A stretch of 35,275 nucleotides of DNA from a virus. Positions 27,330 to 35,275 of the stretch are shown piece after piece (the first letter of the stretch is position 1; every line of letters begins with the position of its first letter). The translations under genes were made by a program, and so were the position numbers. The stretch is from positions 1 through 35,275 of the IMG/VR virus record IMGVR_UViG_3300025417_000005. One strand, 5' to 3'. The notes under the pieces are model-generated. The model was not told where the DNA came from, did not search any database, and saw only the letters and a program-made list of their open reading frames with translations.

Positions 27330-29572
27330 TATTTTCCACCAAACATAGCCGGTGCCATCCCGCCAATTACACTACCAAATGTAGCGCCCACTGGAACTGA
27401 AACAGCCTGAATAAGTTGTCTTCCAAGCCACCCCATTTTTTGACTTTCGGGTTGACGTATTGCGTTAAGTTGCTTTTCGAGGGAGTCCAACTGAACTTCG
27501 GTTGCCAATCCAGTAGATAATAACGGTTCTCTAACATCTCTTAAAGCATCAATGGCTGCAAAACTTTTGCCTCCACGTTCAGCGATATCAGCAAGATGTT
27601 GAGACAAAGCTCTTCCAAGAAGTTCTTTTCCCTGAGGAGAACCTTGCAAAACAGATGCAACTTCTTGCCATAAAACCTTGCTTTTGCTGCTTAATAAATC
27701 CGAAATTCTTTGTTCAGGAAAACGGTCCCCAAGGATTAATTGAATACGAGCTTTACCTTCTTCGCTGATTTTTTTGGATTCTGCAATTCCACGCGCTTGT
27801 TCTTCCAAAGCTAACTTTTCTTTAGCTTGACCAGTAGATTTAATTCCCGTTGAACGAGTTTCAGCACCCTCTAGTTGTTGAGCATAAGCCTCTGCTTTTG
27901 CCTTAACATTTTTCATTTCTGGCGCACGCAAGAACTCATTGCGATCAATCCAACTACGAACCTGTTGCGCTGATTTGCCCTTGAGATTGGACGCAACATA
28001 ATCCGCAGCGGTTTTTTCAACCATTGCTGGATCTTTGGTTAATGCAGCTAAACGAGCTGGACCTTCTTTATTTCCAAAAAACATGCTTGGAATTTTGTTG
28101 GCATCCTGACTAAACATTTCAGGAGACAATTTTTCAGTTTTTAAAACTTTAAATCCCGGTCCACCTTTAAAGCGTTCTATCAAACCAGACGATAACTCGT
28201 ATCCAGCTTGAAGCTCGTCTTGAACCTCACCGACATATTTACTTTGAATATCGCTTAATTTGCCATACCATTTTTTTGCAATGCCCTGACCAAGCGCCTC
28301 AAATCCTTCTTTTGCTTCACCAAATGCAACGTCACCTAGTTTGCGACGCAACGTGTCTATGGCGTTAAAAGATGGTTGAAAAACTCGATAAGCTGCAGGC
28401 TCTCCCGTTTTGGGATTGACGCCCATACGGATAGGTACTCCGGCAGCTCTAAGGCTATCGACGGTCGCAATATCAACTTCTTTTAAAACAGGCGACAAAG
28501 CATTTTTAATTTTTTGATAAGACGACAAGACACCGCTTTCAGTTTCTGTTGCCGTTTTAACTTCAGGCGCAATTTTCCCAACCAAAAGCAAATCATTTAA
28601 TTCTTTTATGGCCTGTTTGTATTCAGGCAAAGTGTTGAGCAAATCACCCTCTGCTTCTTTGGCAGAAACAATGGCGTCTCGCTCCGCTTTTTTTGCTTGA
28701 TATTCAGCGTTGCGAGCCAACTCTTCTTCACTAAATTGTTTCAATACTGATTGCCGGTGAACCTTACCAATATCAGTCATATCTGCGTCAGCATTGCCAA
28801 CTGAGTGCACATTTGATTGTGCTTTTGTAACCACACGGTCAGCCAAAGTGGGCATGGTTCCGGCTTGAGTTAATTTATTCAATGCTTCTTGTTCAGCTTT
28901 TTGTTGCCGAGCTAAAGCCGCAGCGTCTGCTTGAGCACCAATCTGTGTCGCGCCTTTTTCAATCTCTTGATACAACGGACCTGCCGCTGGCGCACCAGCA
29001 CGCATTTTTTCAGCTTCGCTTGCAATAAAATTGCGCTCTGCTTCAGTCAATTGTTCCGTACTTTTACCAGCTGCGCGTGCAACGGCATCCCAAATAACGC
29101 CAACTTTTCCACCAGTTACTGCAGAACCCAGTGCTTTAATAACATTTTTTGTTGCGCTTAAAACTGCAGGAGAAAGCATTTCCGTTGTTGTGCCAACAGC
29201 CTGAGCAACACTCGGACGAACACCTTGTTTTTCAAGATATTCTTTTGCCGTTTCTCCACCAACAGCCGACACACCACCTGCTACAGCACCGCCGACACGT
29301 TCTGCCGTAGTCATAAACGGGGCAGCATATTCCATGCCCTTACCTACAGCACGAACTGGGCTATAAGGCACCATTTGAAGGGCTTTTCCTAAACCCATCG
29401 TAATTTCTGGCGTAGCAAATCCAGCCACAACTCCACCGAGTCCAGAACCAGTTATTTTATTTATGTCAAACGGCTGAGAGCCTTGTGAAAGAAGATCTGT
29501 TCCTTGACTTAAATCAGCCAAAAGATCTTTTCCTTTAGGAGTTTCAGTAGCGAGAAGATCTTTGCCAGCCAT
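27329..29572 (-). CDS. Large internal virion / ejection protein candidate (747 aa)
   Basis: The protein starts with short repeats (KDLLATETPKGKDLLADLSQ), passes into a Gly/Ala-rich hydrophobic region (about 45-165, with GAVAGGVSAVGGE), and continues as a long, charged helical body (QKAEQEALNKL; EFLRAPEMKNVKAKAEAYAQ). The size, order and amphipathic Gly-rich start fit the ejection proteins of short-tailed phages, which leave the head to form a channel through the envelope. No lytic transglycosylase motif was seen. Its start overlaps the preceding stop (TAATG). Confidence 0.65.
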   Translation of the reverse strand: MAGKDLLATETPKGKDLLADLSQGTDLLSQGSQPFDINKITGSGLGGVVAGFATPEITMGLGKALQMVPYSPVRAVGKGMEYAAPFMTTAERVGGAVAGGVSAVGGETAKEYLEKQGVRPSVAQAVGTTTEMLSPAVLSATKNVIKALGSAVTGGKVGVIWDAVARAAGKSTEQLTEAERNFIASEAEKMRAGAPAAGPLYQEIEKGATQIGAQADAAALARQQKAEQEALNKLTQAGTMPTLADRVVTKAQSNVHSVGNADADMTDIGKVHRQSVLKQFSEEELARNAEYQAKKAERDAIVSAKEAEGDLLNTLPEYKQAIKELNDLLLVGKIAPEVKTATETESGVLSSYQKIKNALSPVLKEVDIATVDSLRAAGVPIRMGVNPKTGEPAAYRVFQPSFNAIDTLRRKLGDVAFGEAKEGFEALGQGIAKKWYGKLSDIQSKYVGEVQDELQAGYELSSGLIERFKGGPGFKVLKTEKLSPEMFSQDANKIPSMFFGNKEGPARLAALTKDPAMVEKTAADYVASNLKGKSAQQVRSWIDRNEFLRAPEMKNVKAKAEAYAQQLEGAETRSTGIKSTGQAKEKLALEEQARGIAESKKISEEGKARIQLILGDRFPEQRISDLLSSKSKVLWQEVASVLQGSPQGKELLGRALSQHLADIAERGGKSFAAIDALRDVREPLLSTGLATEVQLDSLEKQLNAIRQPESQKMGWLGRQLIQAVSVPVGATFGSVIGGMAPAMFGGK

Positions 29573-31035
29573 TACTCGCCCTCAATTGTGAAACCAGCAG
29601 CTTTCAATTTTTTAATAGTTTCATTTCTATTTAGATTTTGACCTGCCATTGTTGCTAAAATATCTTCTTCGGTAGCTATTTTTTTAGATGTGGGTTTTGC
29701 AGAAGATCTAGGTGAGGCAATTACAACATCGGCAACATCAAATGGCACCGATTGATTAATTACATCTGTATATTTTTTGATGAAATTAGTGTCTTCAGGT
29801 GTAACCCCAGGATAAGTTTCATATGCTTCAGAAAGAATATTGAGTTCTTGTTTGGCCCTTGCCAAGAATAACGCTTTTGCGGATGGGCTATCACCCTCTC
29901 TTGCAACTTGCGTTTTATATGCATCAACAGCCCTTGCAGAACCAGAGTTGGCGTAACCACCGCCAAGAGCACGAGACAAGTTGTTTTCAAAACCTGAAAT
30001 AAGTATTTGAAATTGACGTTGATCTTCTGGCGTAATTTCTCTTGCAAAAACATTACGCAATGAATCAACTAAACCAGAGCCACCTTGACCGGTTAGGCCC
30101 GAAAAGGCACCCAAAACAGTATCTTTGGGCATCAATGTTACGTTTTTCAAATCTTGAGCTGTTTGAGCAAATGCTTCTCTAACATTAAATGCAAAGCGTT
30201 GATTTTGAGCGCTTGCTCGCCCTGTGGGAGCTTTTTGAAAATCAGAAACACCTTCTTGATCTCTCTTAGCAAGAGCCTCTTCAACGCTCAATGGACCAGT
30301 TTTTTTCTGACCATTTTCGGTCCAAGTATATTCTTGCAAATTTTTTGAAGTTGGTTTTGCAGTGTACATTTTGGCAACAGCGCCCTCGATGGCCGTTGTT
30401 ACCTTTTCATTCATGGCATTGAAACGCTTTAACGGATCAATGATTCCGTTCTTTTTAACGTCTGCTAACAACAATTGAGCATCTAATTTAGCCAAATCAA
30501 CCTGCAATCCAGACTGAGCAGCTGAAGCGTTAATCTTGGCACGTTGTAAAGCACGTTCAAAGGCACCTTTGATCTGCTCTTGATGCAGTTTCCAGTTTTG
30601 CATCTGCTGTTCAAAGTTCTTTTGTTCAAGCGCAATCCGGTCTTGGTTGCCTTGCTTGTGACCTTCAAGCACACCAGACATGGCTTTCAAGGCACCAACG
30701 CCGCTTAATTGACCTGCACCACCCATCATCATGCCGGCAATAGGTAACAGCATGGCGAGATTCTTCATACCATCAGCCGTCTCAGCCGAGTATTGAATGG
30801 TTGGAGGCGGTGCCATCAACTCTTTTTCATACTTATCATAGACAGCAAGCTGCCCACCAGCAGAACCGCGAGCAGACTTTGCTTTTAATTCAGCAGCCTT
30901 TACGCCAAGCTCACCTTTTGTCTTAGCAAATTCTTCTTCAGCCGCTTGCATTTTTTGATAAGCAGGTTCAGCCGTTTCCTGAGATTTCTTCAGAATTGCA
31001 GTAAACCCGTCGGAGAGAGCGTCAAGTTCGGCCAT
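29572..31035 (-). CDS. Internal virion protein candidate (487 aa)
   Basis: The product is helical and charged, with long coiled-coil stretches (ALEQKNFEQQMQNWKLHQEQ; EEEFAKTKGELGVKAAELKA) and a short hydrophobic Met/Gly-rich segment near 95-112 (LAMLLPIAGMMMGGAG). The C-terminal 35 residues look like a small helical domain (EEDILATMAGQNLNRNE). Its place between other ejection-type genes suggests it is packed in the head. Unnamed. Confidence 0.62.
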   Translation of the reverse strand: MAELDALSDGFTAILKKSQETAEPAYQKMQAAEEEFAKTKGELGVKAAELKAKSARGSAGGQLAVYDKYEKELMAPPPTIQYSAETADGMKNLAMLLPIAGMMMGGAGQLSGVGALKAMSGVLEGHKQGNQDRIALEQKNFEQQMQNWKLHQEQIKGAFERALQRAKINASAAQSGLQVDLAKLDAQLLLADVKKNGIIDPLKRFNAMNEKVTTAIEGAVAKMYTAKPTSKNLQEYTWTENGQKKTGPLSVEEALAKRDQEGVSDFQKAPTGRASAQNQRFAFNVREAFAQTAQDLKNVTLMPKDTVLGAFSGLTGQGGSGLVDSLRNVFAREITPEDQRQFQILISGFENNLSRALGGGYANSGSARAVDAYKTQVAREGDSPSAKALFLARAKQELNILSEAYETYPGVTPEDTNFIKKYTDVINQSVPFDVADVVIASPRSSAKPTSKKIATEEDILATMAGQNLNRNETIKKLKAAGFTIEGE

Positions 31036-32063
31036 TATGCTACTCCTGGGTTAGTTGCGCTTTGCGGTGTAGAAGCACCCATGCCAGCAAGTTGTTTATA
31101 AAGATTTGCAGCAGCATCGTTAGCTTGCTGTGTATATTGCAATGTCGTCGTTAAGCCGGCAACACTGCCTTGTAATTCTTGTTGAATAGCAGAAGTCATC
31201 ATTGGATCTGCGGCACCCAGCACGGCCAAGGCATTTGTAATGTCGCTTGCCAGAGCTTGCTCATAAAATCTTTGCTCGGCAGCAGCGGTCTGAATAGCAC
31301 CAACACCACCTGTTTTCTCAGCAGCTTGAGCCAACTGTGCGCGTTGAGCTTGAAGTGCTTGCTGTTGAGCAGCCGACAAAATGCCCTGTTGAGCCTGAGT
31401 AAATTGAGTTGTGCCAGCCGTATAAAGAGGCTGCGCTAAAGCACGCGTGTCAGCGGCAGATTTGGCATACATATCTTTGATTTGTTGACCAACTTCTTGA
31501 GCCTGTTGCACGGCTTTTTGCTGTGCAGCATAACCTAAAAGGCCACCTAGAGCCGACGTTAAACCCTTCAAACCACCAAAGTTTTTAAGAAGATCCGACA
31601 AGCCGCCGGTTGCAGTTGCTTGGCCCGTTGTGTCATACAATTCGCTTGTTGGTTCAGCGCCTTTAGGCCCAGCAAATTGACCAACAACGCCTGGCAATGG
31701 TTGTCCAGCTTGTTGAAACAGAGCTTGCAAAGACTGAGATGGTGCTGCGCGGGTTGGAGCTTGAACGGGCGCTCCTGTGCCTGGAATAGAAAAACCACCA
31801 CCGGGCGATCCAGCAAAAGCAATTGCCGGAACAGCAGTTTGAGCTGGAAAATCTGCTTGAGTAGGCGAAAAAGAAGAGAAGTCAAAAGTGGGCGCGTAAC
31901 CCTGTTCAGTAGCAGCAAAAGATTGCGCTGGAGCAACAGGTGTTGTTTGAGCAATGTCAAATTGTGGCTGTGGGCCAATGTTGTAACCGCCTACTTGACC
32001 GCCAAAATCACCAGCGGTGCCAGTTAAGCTAGGGTCAAACGGTATATAAAAAGCATCACTCAT
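31035..32063 (-). CDS. Gln/Ala-rich internal virion protein candidate (342 aa)
   Basis: The first 140 residues are Pro/Gln/Phe/Gly-rich and disordered. From about 150 the protein becomes helical with a Gly/Leu-rich hydrophobic stretch (LKGLTSALGGLLGYAA) and then Gln/Ala-rich coiled coil (AAQQQALQAQRAQLAQAAEK). Disordered start plus amphipathic helices is usual for proteins that unfold during DNA ejection. Family unknown; role inferred from context. Confidence 0.62.
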   Translation of the reverse strand: MSDAFYIPFDPSLTGTAGDFGGQVGGYNIGPQPQFDIAQTTPVAPAQSFAATEQGYAPTFDFSSFSPTQADFPAQTAVPAIAFAGSPGGGFSIPGTGAPVQAPTRAAPSQSLQALFQQAGQPLPGVVGQFAGPKGAEPTSELYDTTGQATATGGLSDLLKNFGGLKGLTSALGGLLGYAAQQKAVQQAQEVGQQIKDMYAKSAADTRALAQPLYTAGTTQFTQAQQGILSAAQQQALQAQRAQLAQAAEKTGGVGAIQTAAAEQRFYEQALASDITNALAVLGAADPMMTSAIQQELQGSVAGLTTTLQYTQQANDAAANLYKQLAGMGASTPQSATNPGVA

Positions 32064-32843
32064 TTACGCCTCCGCTGCCCCAACATTTCTGAGCGAGCCT
32101 ACGTTCCAAACATTTGATTTCTTGCCTTCAGAGTCAGAAGAACCAAAGACAGATCCGCTAGGAGTATAGCCTAAACTCGGTGCAATTGACAGAGATTGCC
32201 CCAAGGTCGGGCTAGGCAATGGTCCCTGCAAGCTCAACCCCGGCTGTATGGGCGGCGTATAAGTAGGCGTAGAAGATCCACCAGAAACAGATGGCAACGC
32301 ATAACTTGCCAATTGGCTTGCGGCAGTGCCAATCGTTTTTGATTCGCTTGCCGGAATCCCTGCTTCTTTTGCAAATCCAGAAGCCAGACCGCTGATTCCG
32401 CCGAGTTCCACGCCTCTTAAACCTGCTTGCAAAGCCGTGCTTAAAGGCGCACCACCCGCTAAAGCACCGGCAAAAGATCCTGCTCCCTGTGCCGCAGCTC
32501 CCGTAGCACCAGATCCTAGAGCCGCCGATCCGCCGACGTTTGGCTGTACAGGGCCGTAAACATTTGCAGAAGGCTCTGCAAGAGCACTGCTTACTTGCGC
32601 TCCAACACCTGCGCCAACACCGCCGCCAACACCGCCCGTTAAGGCACCTTTGGCAATGTCACCACCAGAAACAGCAGCGTTAACAGCACCTTCACCAGCA
32701 CCAATAATAGCACCCGTTTCAATCGCACCGAGCGTGCCTTCAGCCAAAATACCCGCGGCTGCAAGGCTGCTTCCGACAAAGCTGCTAATTGCGCCGCCGA
32801 AAACCGTCTCTGCAAGGGGTAAAACTATGGCTGCTGCTGGCAT
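32064..32843 (-). CDS. Gly/Ala-rich hydrophobic virion protein (259 aa)
   Basis: Residues 1-150 are dominated by Gly and Ala with glycine-zipper-like spacing (GGVGGGVGAGVGAQV), giving the look of a membrane-inserting helix bundle. The end is Ser/Pro-rich (TPTYTPPIQPGLSLQGPL). This composition is typical of small ejection proteins that help form the trans-envelope channel. No catalytic motif. It adjoins the other ejection-type genes without a gap. Confidence 0.6.
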   Translation of the reverse strand: MPAAAIVLPLAETVFGGAISSFVGSSLAAAGILAEGTLGAIETGAIIGAGEGAVNAAVSGGDIAKGALTGGVGGGVGAGVGAQVSSALAEPSANVYGPVQPNVGGSAALGSGATGAAAQGAGSFAGALAGGAPLSTALQAGLRGVELGGISGLASGFAKEAGIPASESKTIGTAASQLASYALPSVSGGSSTPTYTPPIQPGLSLQGPLPSPTLGQSLSIAPSLGYTPSGSVFGSSDSEGKKSNVWNVGSLRNVGAAEA

Positions 32844-33325
32844 TATAAATCCACCATGAATTGATATACCGGCTTTTTCTGGCCTGAGATGGTCTGATGA
32901 CCTTGGCTGATCTTAACCGGCAAACCTGTTTCCTGAGCCATTTTAACAAACGCAGGGCTTTCGGCATAGGTCACAGCCTGTTTGTAACCCATCTGTTTGA
33001 GGCTGTTCACGCCTGCTTTGAACCGTTTCACAAGCGTCTGAGGATCTTCCACCGTGAAGGTATGGAACTCGACCGTGCCGGCCTGTTTAGGCATTATACT
33101 AAAGACGGTATCGCCAATGCGAAGCAGCTTTATGGAGCCTTTTTGAACCAGAGCAGCCAAAGCGTTCACGATCTGATCCGCATTTCCACCCGTTTCTTTT
33201 TCGGCAGACTTGCGAATGATGTCAGGAGTAGGCGTCACCTTTTTAGCCGCAGGTTTACGAGGCCCACGGATGCTGCCCATGTCTTCCATCTTGGTCTTGA
33301 GCACTGGTTCTGCCGGAGTAACCAT
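32843..33325 (-). CDS. Hypothetical protein of the internal-virion region (160 aa)
   Basis: After a basic disordered start (RGPRKPAAKKVTPTPD) comes a folded part: IVNALAALVQKGSIKLLRIG, VFSIMPKQAGTVEFHTF and KQMGYKQAVTYAESPAFVKM. The alternation of strands and helices faintly recalls GNAT-like folds found in some internal virion proteins, but the acetyl-CoA loop is not visible. Function unknown. Confidence 0.62.
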   Translation of the reverse strand: MVTPAEPVLKTKMEDMGSIRGPRKPAAKKVTPTPDIIRKSAEKETGGNADQIVNALAALVQKGSIKLLRIGDTVFSIMPKQAGTVEFHTFTVEDPQTLVKRFKAGVNSLKQMGYKQAVTYAESPAFVKMAQETGLPVKISQGHQTISGQKKPVYQFMVDL

Positions 33326-33666
33326 CAGTTCAATCCTAACGCTGCTGCTATCTGTTCATGGATAGTCAAATGCTGTCCTAACCAATCATAGAAGTCGTCT
33401 TGTTTTCCAAAGTCAGCATCTAACATATTGAAAGGATTAGATAATCCTAGTTGAGCTGCAAAAAACTGATGTTCAACTTGATGCGCTTGCAACCAGTCGT
33501 CCAGATTGTCTGGATCTGCTTCATACAACGGATAGGCTGGAACCGCGATGCCTTGGTCAAAAAACGTGTCGCGGAACAATTGATGTTGCAACGAGTTCTC
33601 AAAGAGGAAACGCTGTAGCCCTTCCTTGTCACCAAACTCAACGATGGATAACGTGTCGAAATCCAA
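33325..33666 (-). CDS. Conserved helical phage protein, TTG start (113 aa)
   Basis: I prefer the TTG at 33666, two bases after the previous stop, because the residues from LDFDTLSIVEFGDKEGLQRF onward look like the start of a small family I recall from phages. An ATG at 33732 would add 22 residues that overlap the previous gene. The protein has two repeats of a helix with His and Trp: WLQAHQVEHQFFA and DWLGQHLTIHEQIAAALGL. Possibly a virion or assembly factor. Confidence 0.6.
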   Translation of the reverse strand: MDFDTLSIVEFGDKEGLQRFLFENSLQHQLFRDTFFDQGIAVPAYPLYEADPDNLDDWLQAHQVEHQFFAAQLGLSNPFNMLDADFGKQDDFYDWLGQHLTIHEQIAAALGLN

Positions 33667-33667
33667 T

Positions 33668-33898
33668 TTATTTGTCCGCTTTGTTGTCCAGTTTATCAAA
33701 AATGCGTTGTACGATCTGTTTAATCTCATCAAGTGCTACATGGAAGTCGCCTTTGCTGACGTATTCCGTGTGTAACTCTTTTTCTATCTCTTTCATGTCC
33801 ATCTGAAGCTCTTGAATGGCTTCCCAAATAACTTTCAGAACCCATCCAACAATGGCTCCGACGATACCGATCAAGAGGTTGATGAGGTTCTGATCCAT
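33668..33898 (-). CDS. Small membrane protein with coiled-coil tail (76 aa)
   Basis: An N-terminal membrane helix (INLLIGIVGAIVGWVLKVI) is followed by a charged helical segment (IQELQMDMKEIEKELHTEYV; DEIKQIVQRIFDKLDNK). Proteins of this form, one short anchor and a coiled coil, are common in phages and often suggested as lysis accessories. Here it lies between a fibre gene and ejection-type genes, away from the lysis cassette, so its role is open. Confidence 0.7.
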   Translation of the reverse strand: MDQNLINLLIGIVGAIVGWVLKVIWEAIQELQMDMKEIEKELHTEYVSKGDFHVALDEIKQIVQRIFDKLDNKADK

Positions 33899-33899
33899 A

Positions 33900-35168
33900 T
33901 TATACCGCGTAGTAAGGGATTTTGACGTTAGTGCCGTTAAGATTGATTGTCAGATAACCTGCCGGAACTAAAGGCAGTGAAGGCGTTGCAAATGTGGCCG
34001 TGGAAGATGTGCCAGCAGCCAAGTTCGCAATTGTTACAGTATTGTTAGCATTGATCGTCAAAGCATCCGATGTGCTTGTTGATCCATTTGCTAAGAAATG
34101 AACGGCATTTGCGCCATTGGTGCCAATTGTTAAATCAGAATTAGCTCCAGATTGGATAAATGTAGCATTCGGCAAGGAAAAGCTGTTGTTGGGGAAACCC
34201 GCAGCTACATAGCTATAATTGGAACTGTTTATTCCAAAATCAGCGTAAATTGTGCCAAGATCATTATAAAGAGAATAAGCACCATAAGCAGTGTTAGAAG
34301 TTAATTTGTTTTGCACTGCGACATAAGAATAAGTTGTTGCATTGCCAACAAAACTTGCAATCAAGCCCGTGTCATTTGTGATGTTAGCAGCGCCACCAAC
34401 GGATAATGTGCCGATGTTAGATGAAGCGCCGCTGTAAGTAATATTTGCAGAAGTTAGATTTGCTGTACCGCCAGTGATAGCTACCGCATTGGCGTTCTGC
34501 GTAGCCATCGTACCAAGGCCAGTCACGTTACTGGAAGGAACAGATGTCAAGCTAACCGTGACGTTACCAGTTAATGCACCACCACCTGACAACAAGCCAG
34601 ATGTGAGCACGTTAACGGTGTTAGGTACAGCGCCGCTTACCGCGCCAACCGAGATCGCAATCGCCGTATTGGACGCTGCTGTGATCTGACCCTGAGCATT
34701 GACCGTGATGGCCGATACAGTGTTTGCATTTCCGTAGCTCCCTGCTGTGACCGTGGTGTTAGCCAAATTAGCCGTTACGTTGGCTGAACCGTTGAATGAC
34801 GTACCTGTCAATCCGGTGCCGAGCGTTAAAGTACCTGTTGTGTTAGCTGTTACCGTGCCAGAGCCACCGAGGCTGATGGCTGTACCGTTAATCGTAACAC
34901 TGCTGTTCGTCAGGCCCGTGTTCGGGATCGTTGCGTTGATTTGCGACGGCGCGATGGAGATTGTCGAGTTACTCGCTGATGTAATACGCCCCTGCGCGTC
35001 AACCGTGAAACTTCCGACGGTGCTTGCATTGCCATAAGATCCCGCTGTTACTGCCGTGTTTGCTAAAGCGATGGTACCGTTGCCCGTGATTGGGCCTCCG
35101 GTTAAGCCGGTGCCTGTGTTAATTGTTGTTACGGTACCATTTGTACCGCCACCAGCTACTTTTAACAT
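33900..35168 (-). CDS. Tail fibre protein with repeated AGSYGNA modules
   Basis: The 422-aa product is Thr/Asn/Gly/Val-rich throughout, without cysteine, and holds repeats such as NTAVTAGSYGNASTVGSFTV with DAQGRITSASN and a second copy TTVTAGSYGNANTVSAITV with NAQGQITAASN. These modules are typical of long beta-helical fibre shafts. The C-terminal 150 residues are less repetitive (TYSYVAVQNKLTSNTAYGAY) and may form the tip. It starts eight bases after the small gene at the circle joint, with GAGGTGAT as binding site. Confidence 0.82.
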   Translation of the reverse strand: MLKVAGGGTNGTVTTINTGTGLTGGPITGNGTIALANTAVTAGSYGNASTVGSFTVDAQGRITSASNSTISIAPSQINATIPNTGLTNSSVTINGTAISLGGSGTVTANTTGTLTLGTGLTGTSFNGSANVTANLANTTVTAGSYGNANTVSAITVNAQGQITAASNTAIAISVGAVSGAVPNTVNVLTSGLLSGGGALTGNVTVSLTSVPSSNVTGLGTMATQNANAVAITGGTANLTSANITYSGASSNIGTLSVGGAANITNDTGLIASFVGNATTYSYVAVQNKLTSNTAYGAYSLYNDLGTIYADFGINSSNYSYVAAGFPNNSFSLPNATFIQSGANSDLTIGTNGANAVHFLANGSTSTSDALTINANNTVTIANLAAGTSSTATFATPSLPLVPAGYLTINLNGTNVKIPYYAV

Positions 35169-35176
35169 TTATCACC

Positions 35177-35275
35177 TCAAAGCCCGTCGCCAGGCGTTAT
35201 GTAAATAACCGCGTTTCCAGATGACGTGATTCCTGTGAAATACGCATTTGGCACAAACGATAGAATTTCATCCGT
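35177..35275. repeat. Right copy of the 99-bp terminal direct repeat
   Basis: It is identical to positions 1-99, and ends at the window end. It contains the 3' part of the small beta-rich protein gene that is complete at 1-330, so this copy is not a separate gene. Confidence 0.93.

Noticed and set aside
32893-32902. A second CTGATGA on the plus strand as a possible hammerhead core
   Set aside because: No GAAA with matching stems and cleavage triplet lies nearby, and the site is inside a coding region.

Overview
The window is the complete genome of a short-tailed (podovirus-like) tailed phage, assembled as a closed circle. Its last 99 bases (35177-35275) repeat its first 99 exactly, which is what an assembler leaves when a circular or permuted molecule is cut at an arbitrary point, so the unit genome is about 35,176 bp. 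The gene set (large terminase, portal, scaffold-like protein, major capsid, head-tail adaptor, large helical ejection-type proteins, fibres, and no tape measure or tube and sheath genes) points to a podovirus. A protein with both the N-terminal helix-turn-helix and the C-terminal Cys/His module of GcrA, and a lysis cassette like that of alphaproteobacterial gene transfer agents, suggest an alphaproteobacterial host. No integrase, DNA polymerase or RNA polymerase was found, so replication and transcription probably lean on the host.

Layout. One long leftward late block starts near 15.2 kb and runs down to position 1, then continues across the circle joint from 35.2 kb to 23.5 kb. In transcription order it holds: HNH endonuclease, three tRNA-like genes, family-2 glycosyltransferase, small protein, radical SAM enzyme, large terminase, HTH protein (small-terminase candidate), zinc-ribbon-like protein, portal, four very small genes (three encode basic peptides of 10-15 residues), two head-region proteins, scaffold, capsid, two small beta-rich proteins, adaptor, a 741-residue tail protein, fibres, ejection proteins, small membrane proteins, GTA-type holin, GH108 endolysin and a metallophosphoesterase. 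Many adjacent genes share the overlap TAATG or ATGA, so translation is probably coupled along the block.

The rightward early block has two parts. At 15.7-17.6 kb are seven small genes of unknown function, closed by two intrinsic terminators. At 19.1-23.5 kb is a recombination and regulation set: YqaJ-type exonuclease, AT-hook coiled coil, RecT-like annealing protein, SSB-like protein, Holliday-junction resolvase, GcrA-like regulator and a GT-A glycosyltransferase. Between them lies a small leftward island (17.7-19.0 kb) with a ribbon-helix-helix repressor, a 53-residue stand-alone S4 RNA-binding protein and a DnaT-like replication protein.

The most notable non-coding elements are a complete type II hammerhead ribozyme core (15998-16049) between the first two early genes, and six copies of the interrupted palindrome TGTCA-N6-TGACA (15363-15508) between the divergent blocks. 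Other points of interest are an AT-rich leader with further dyads, mutually exclusive hairpins upstream of 16505, a run of micro-genes between portal and capsid genes, and a GSGYT-type repeat shared by the adaptor and the next tail protein.
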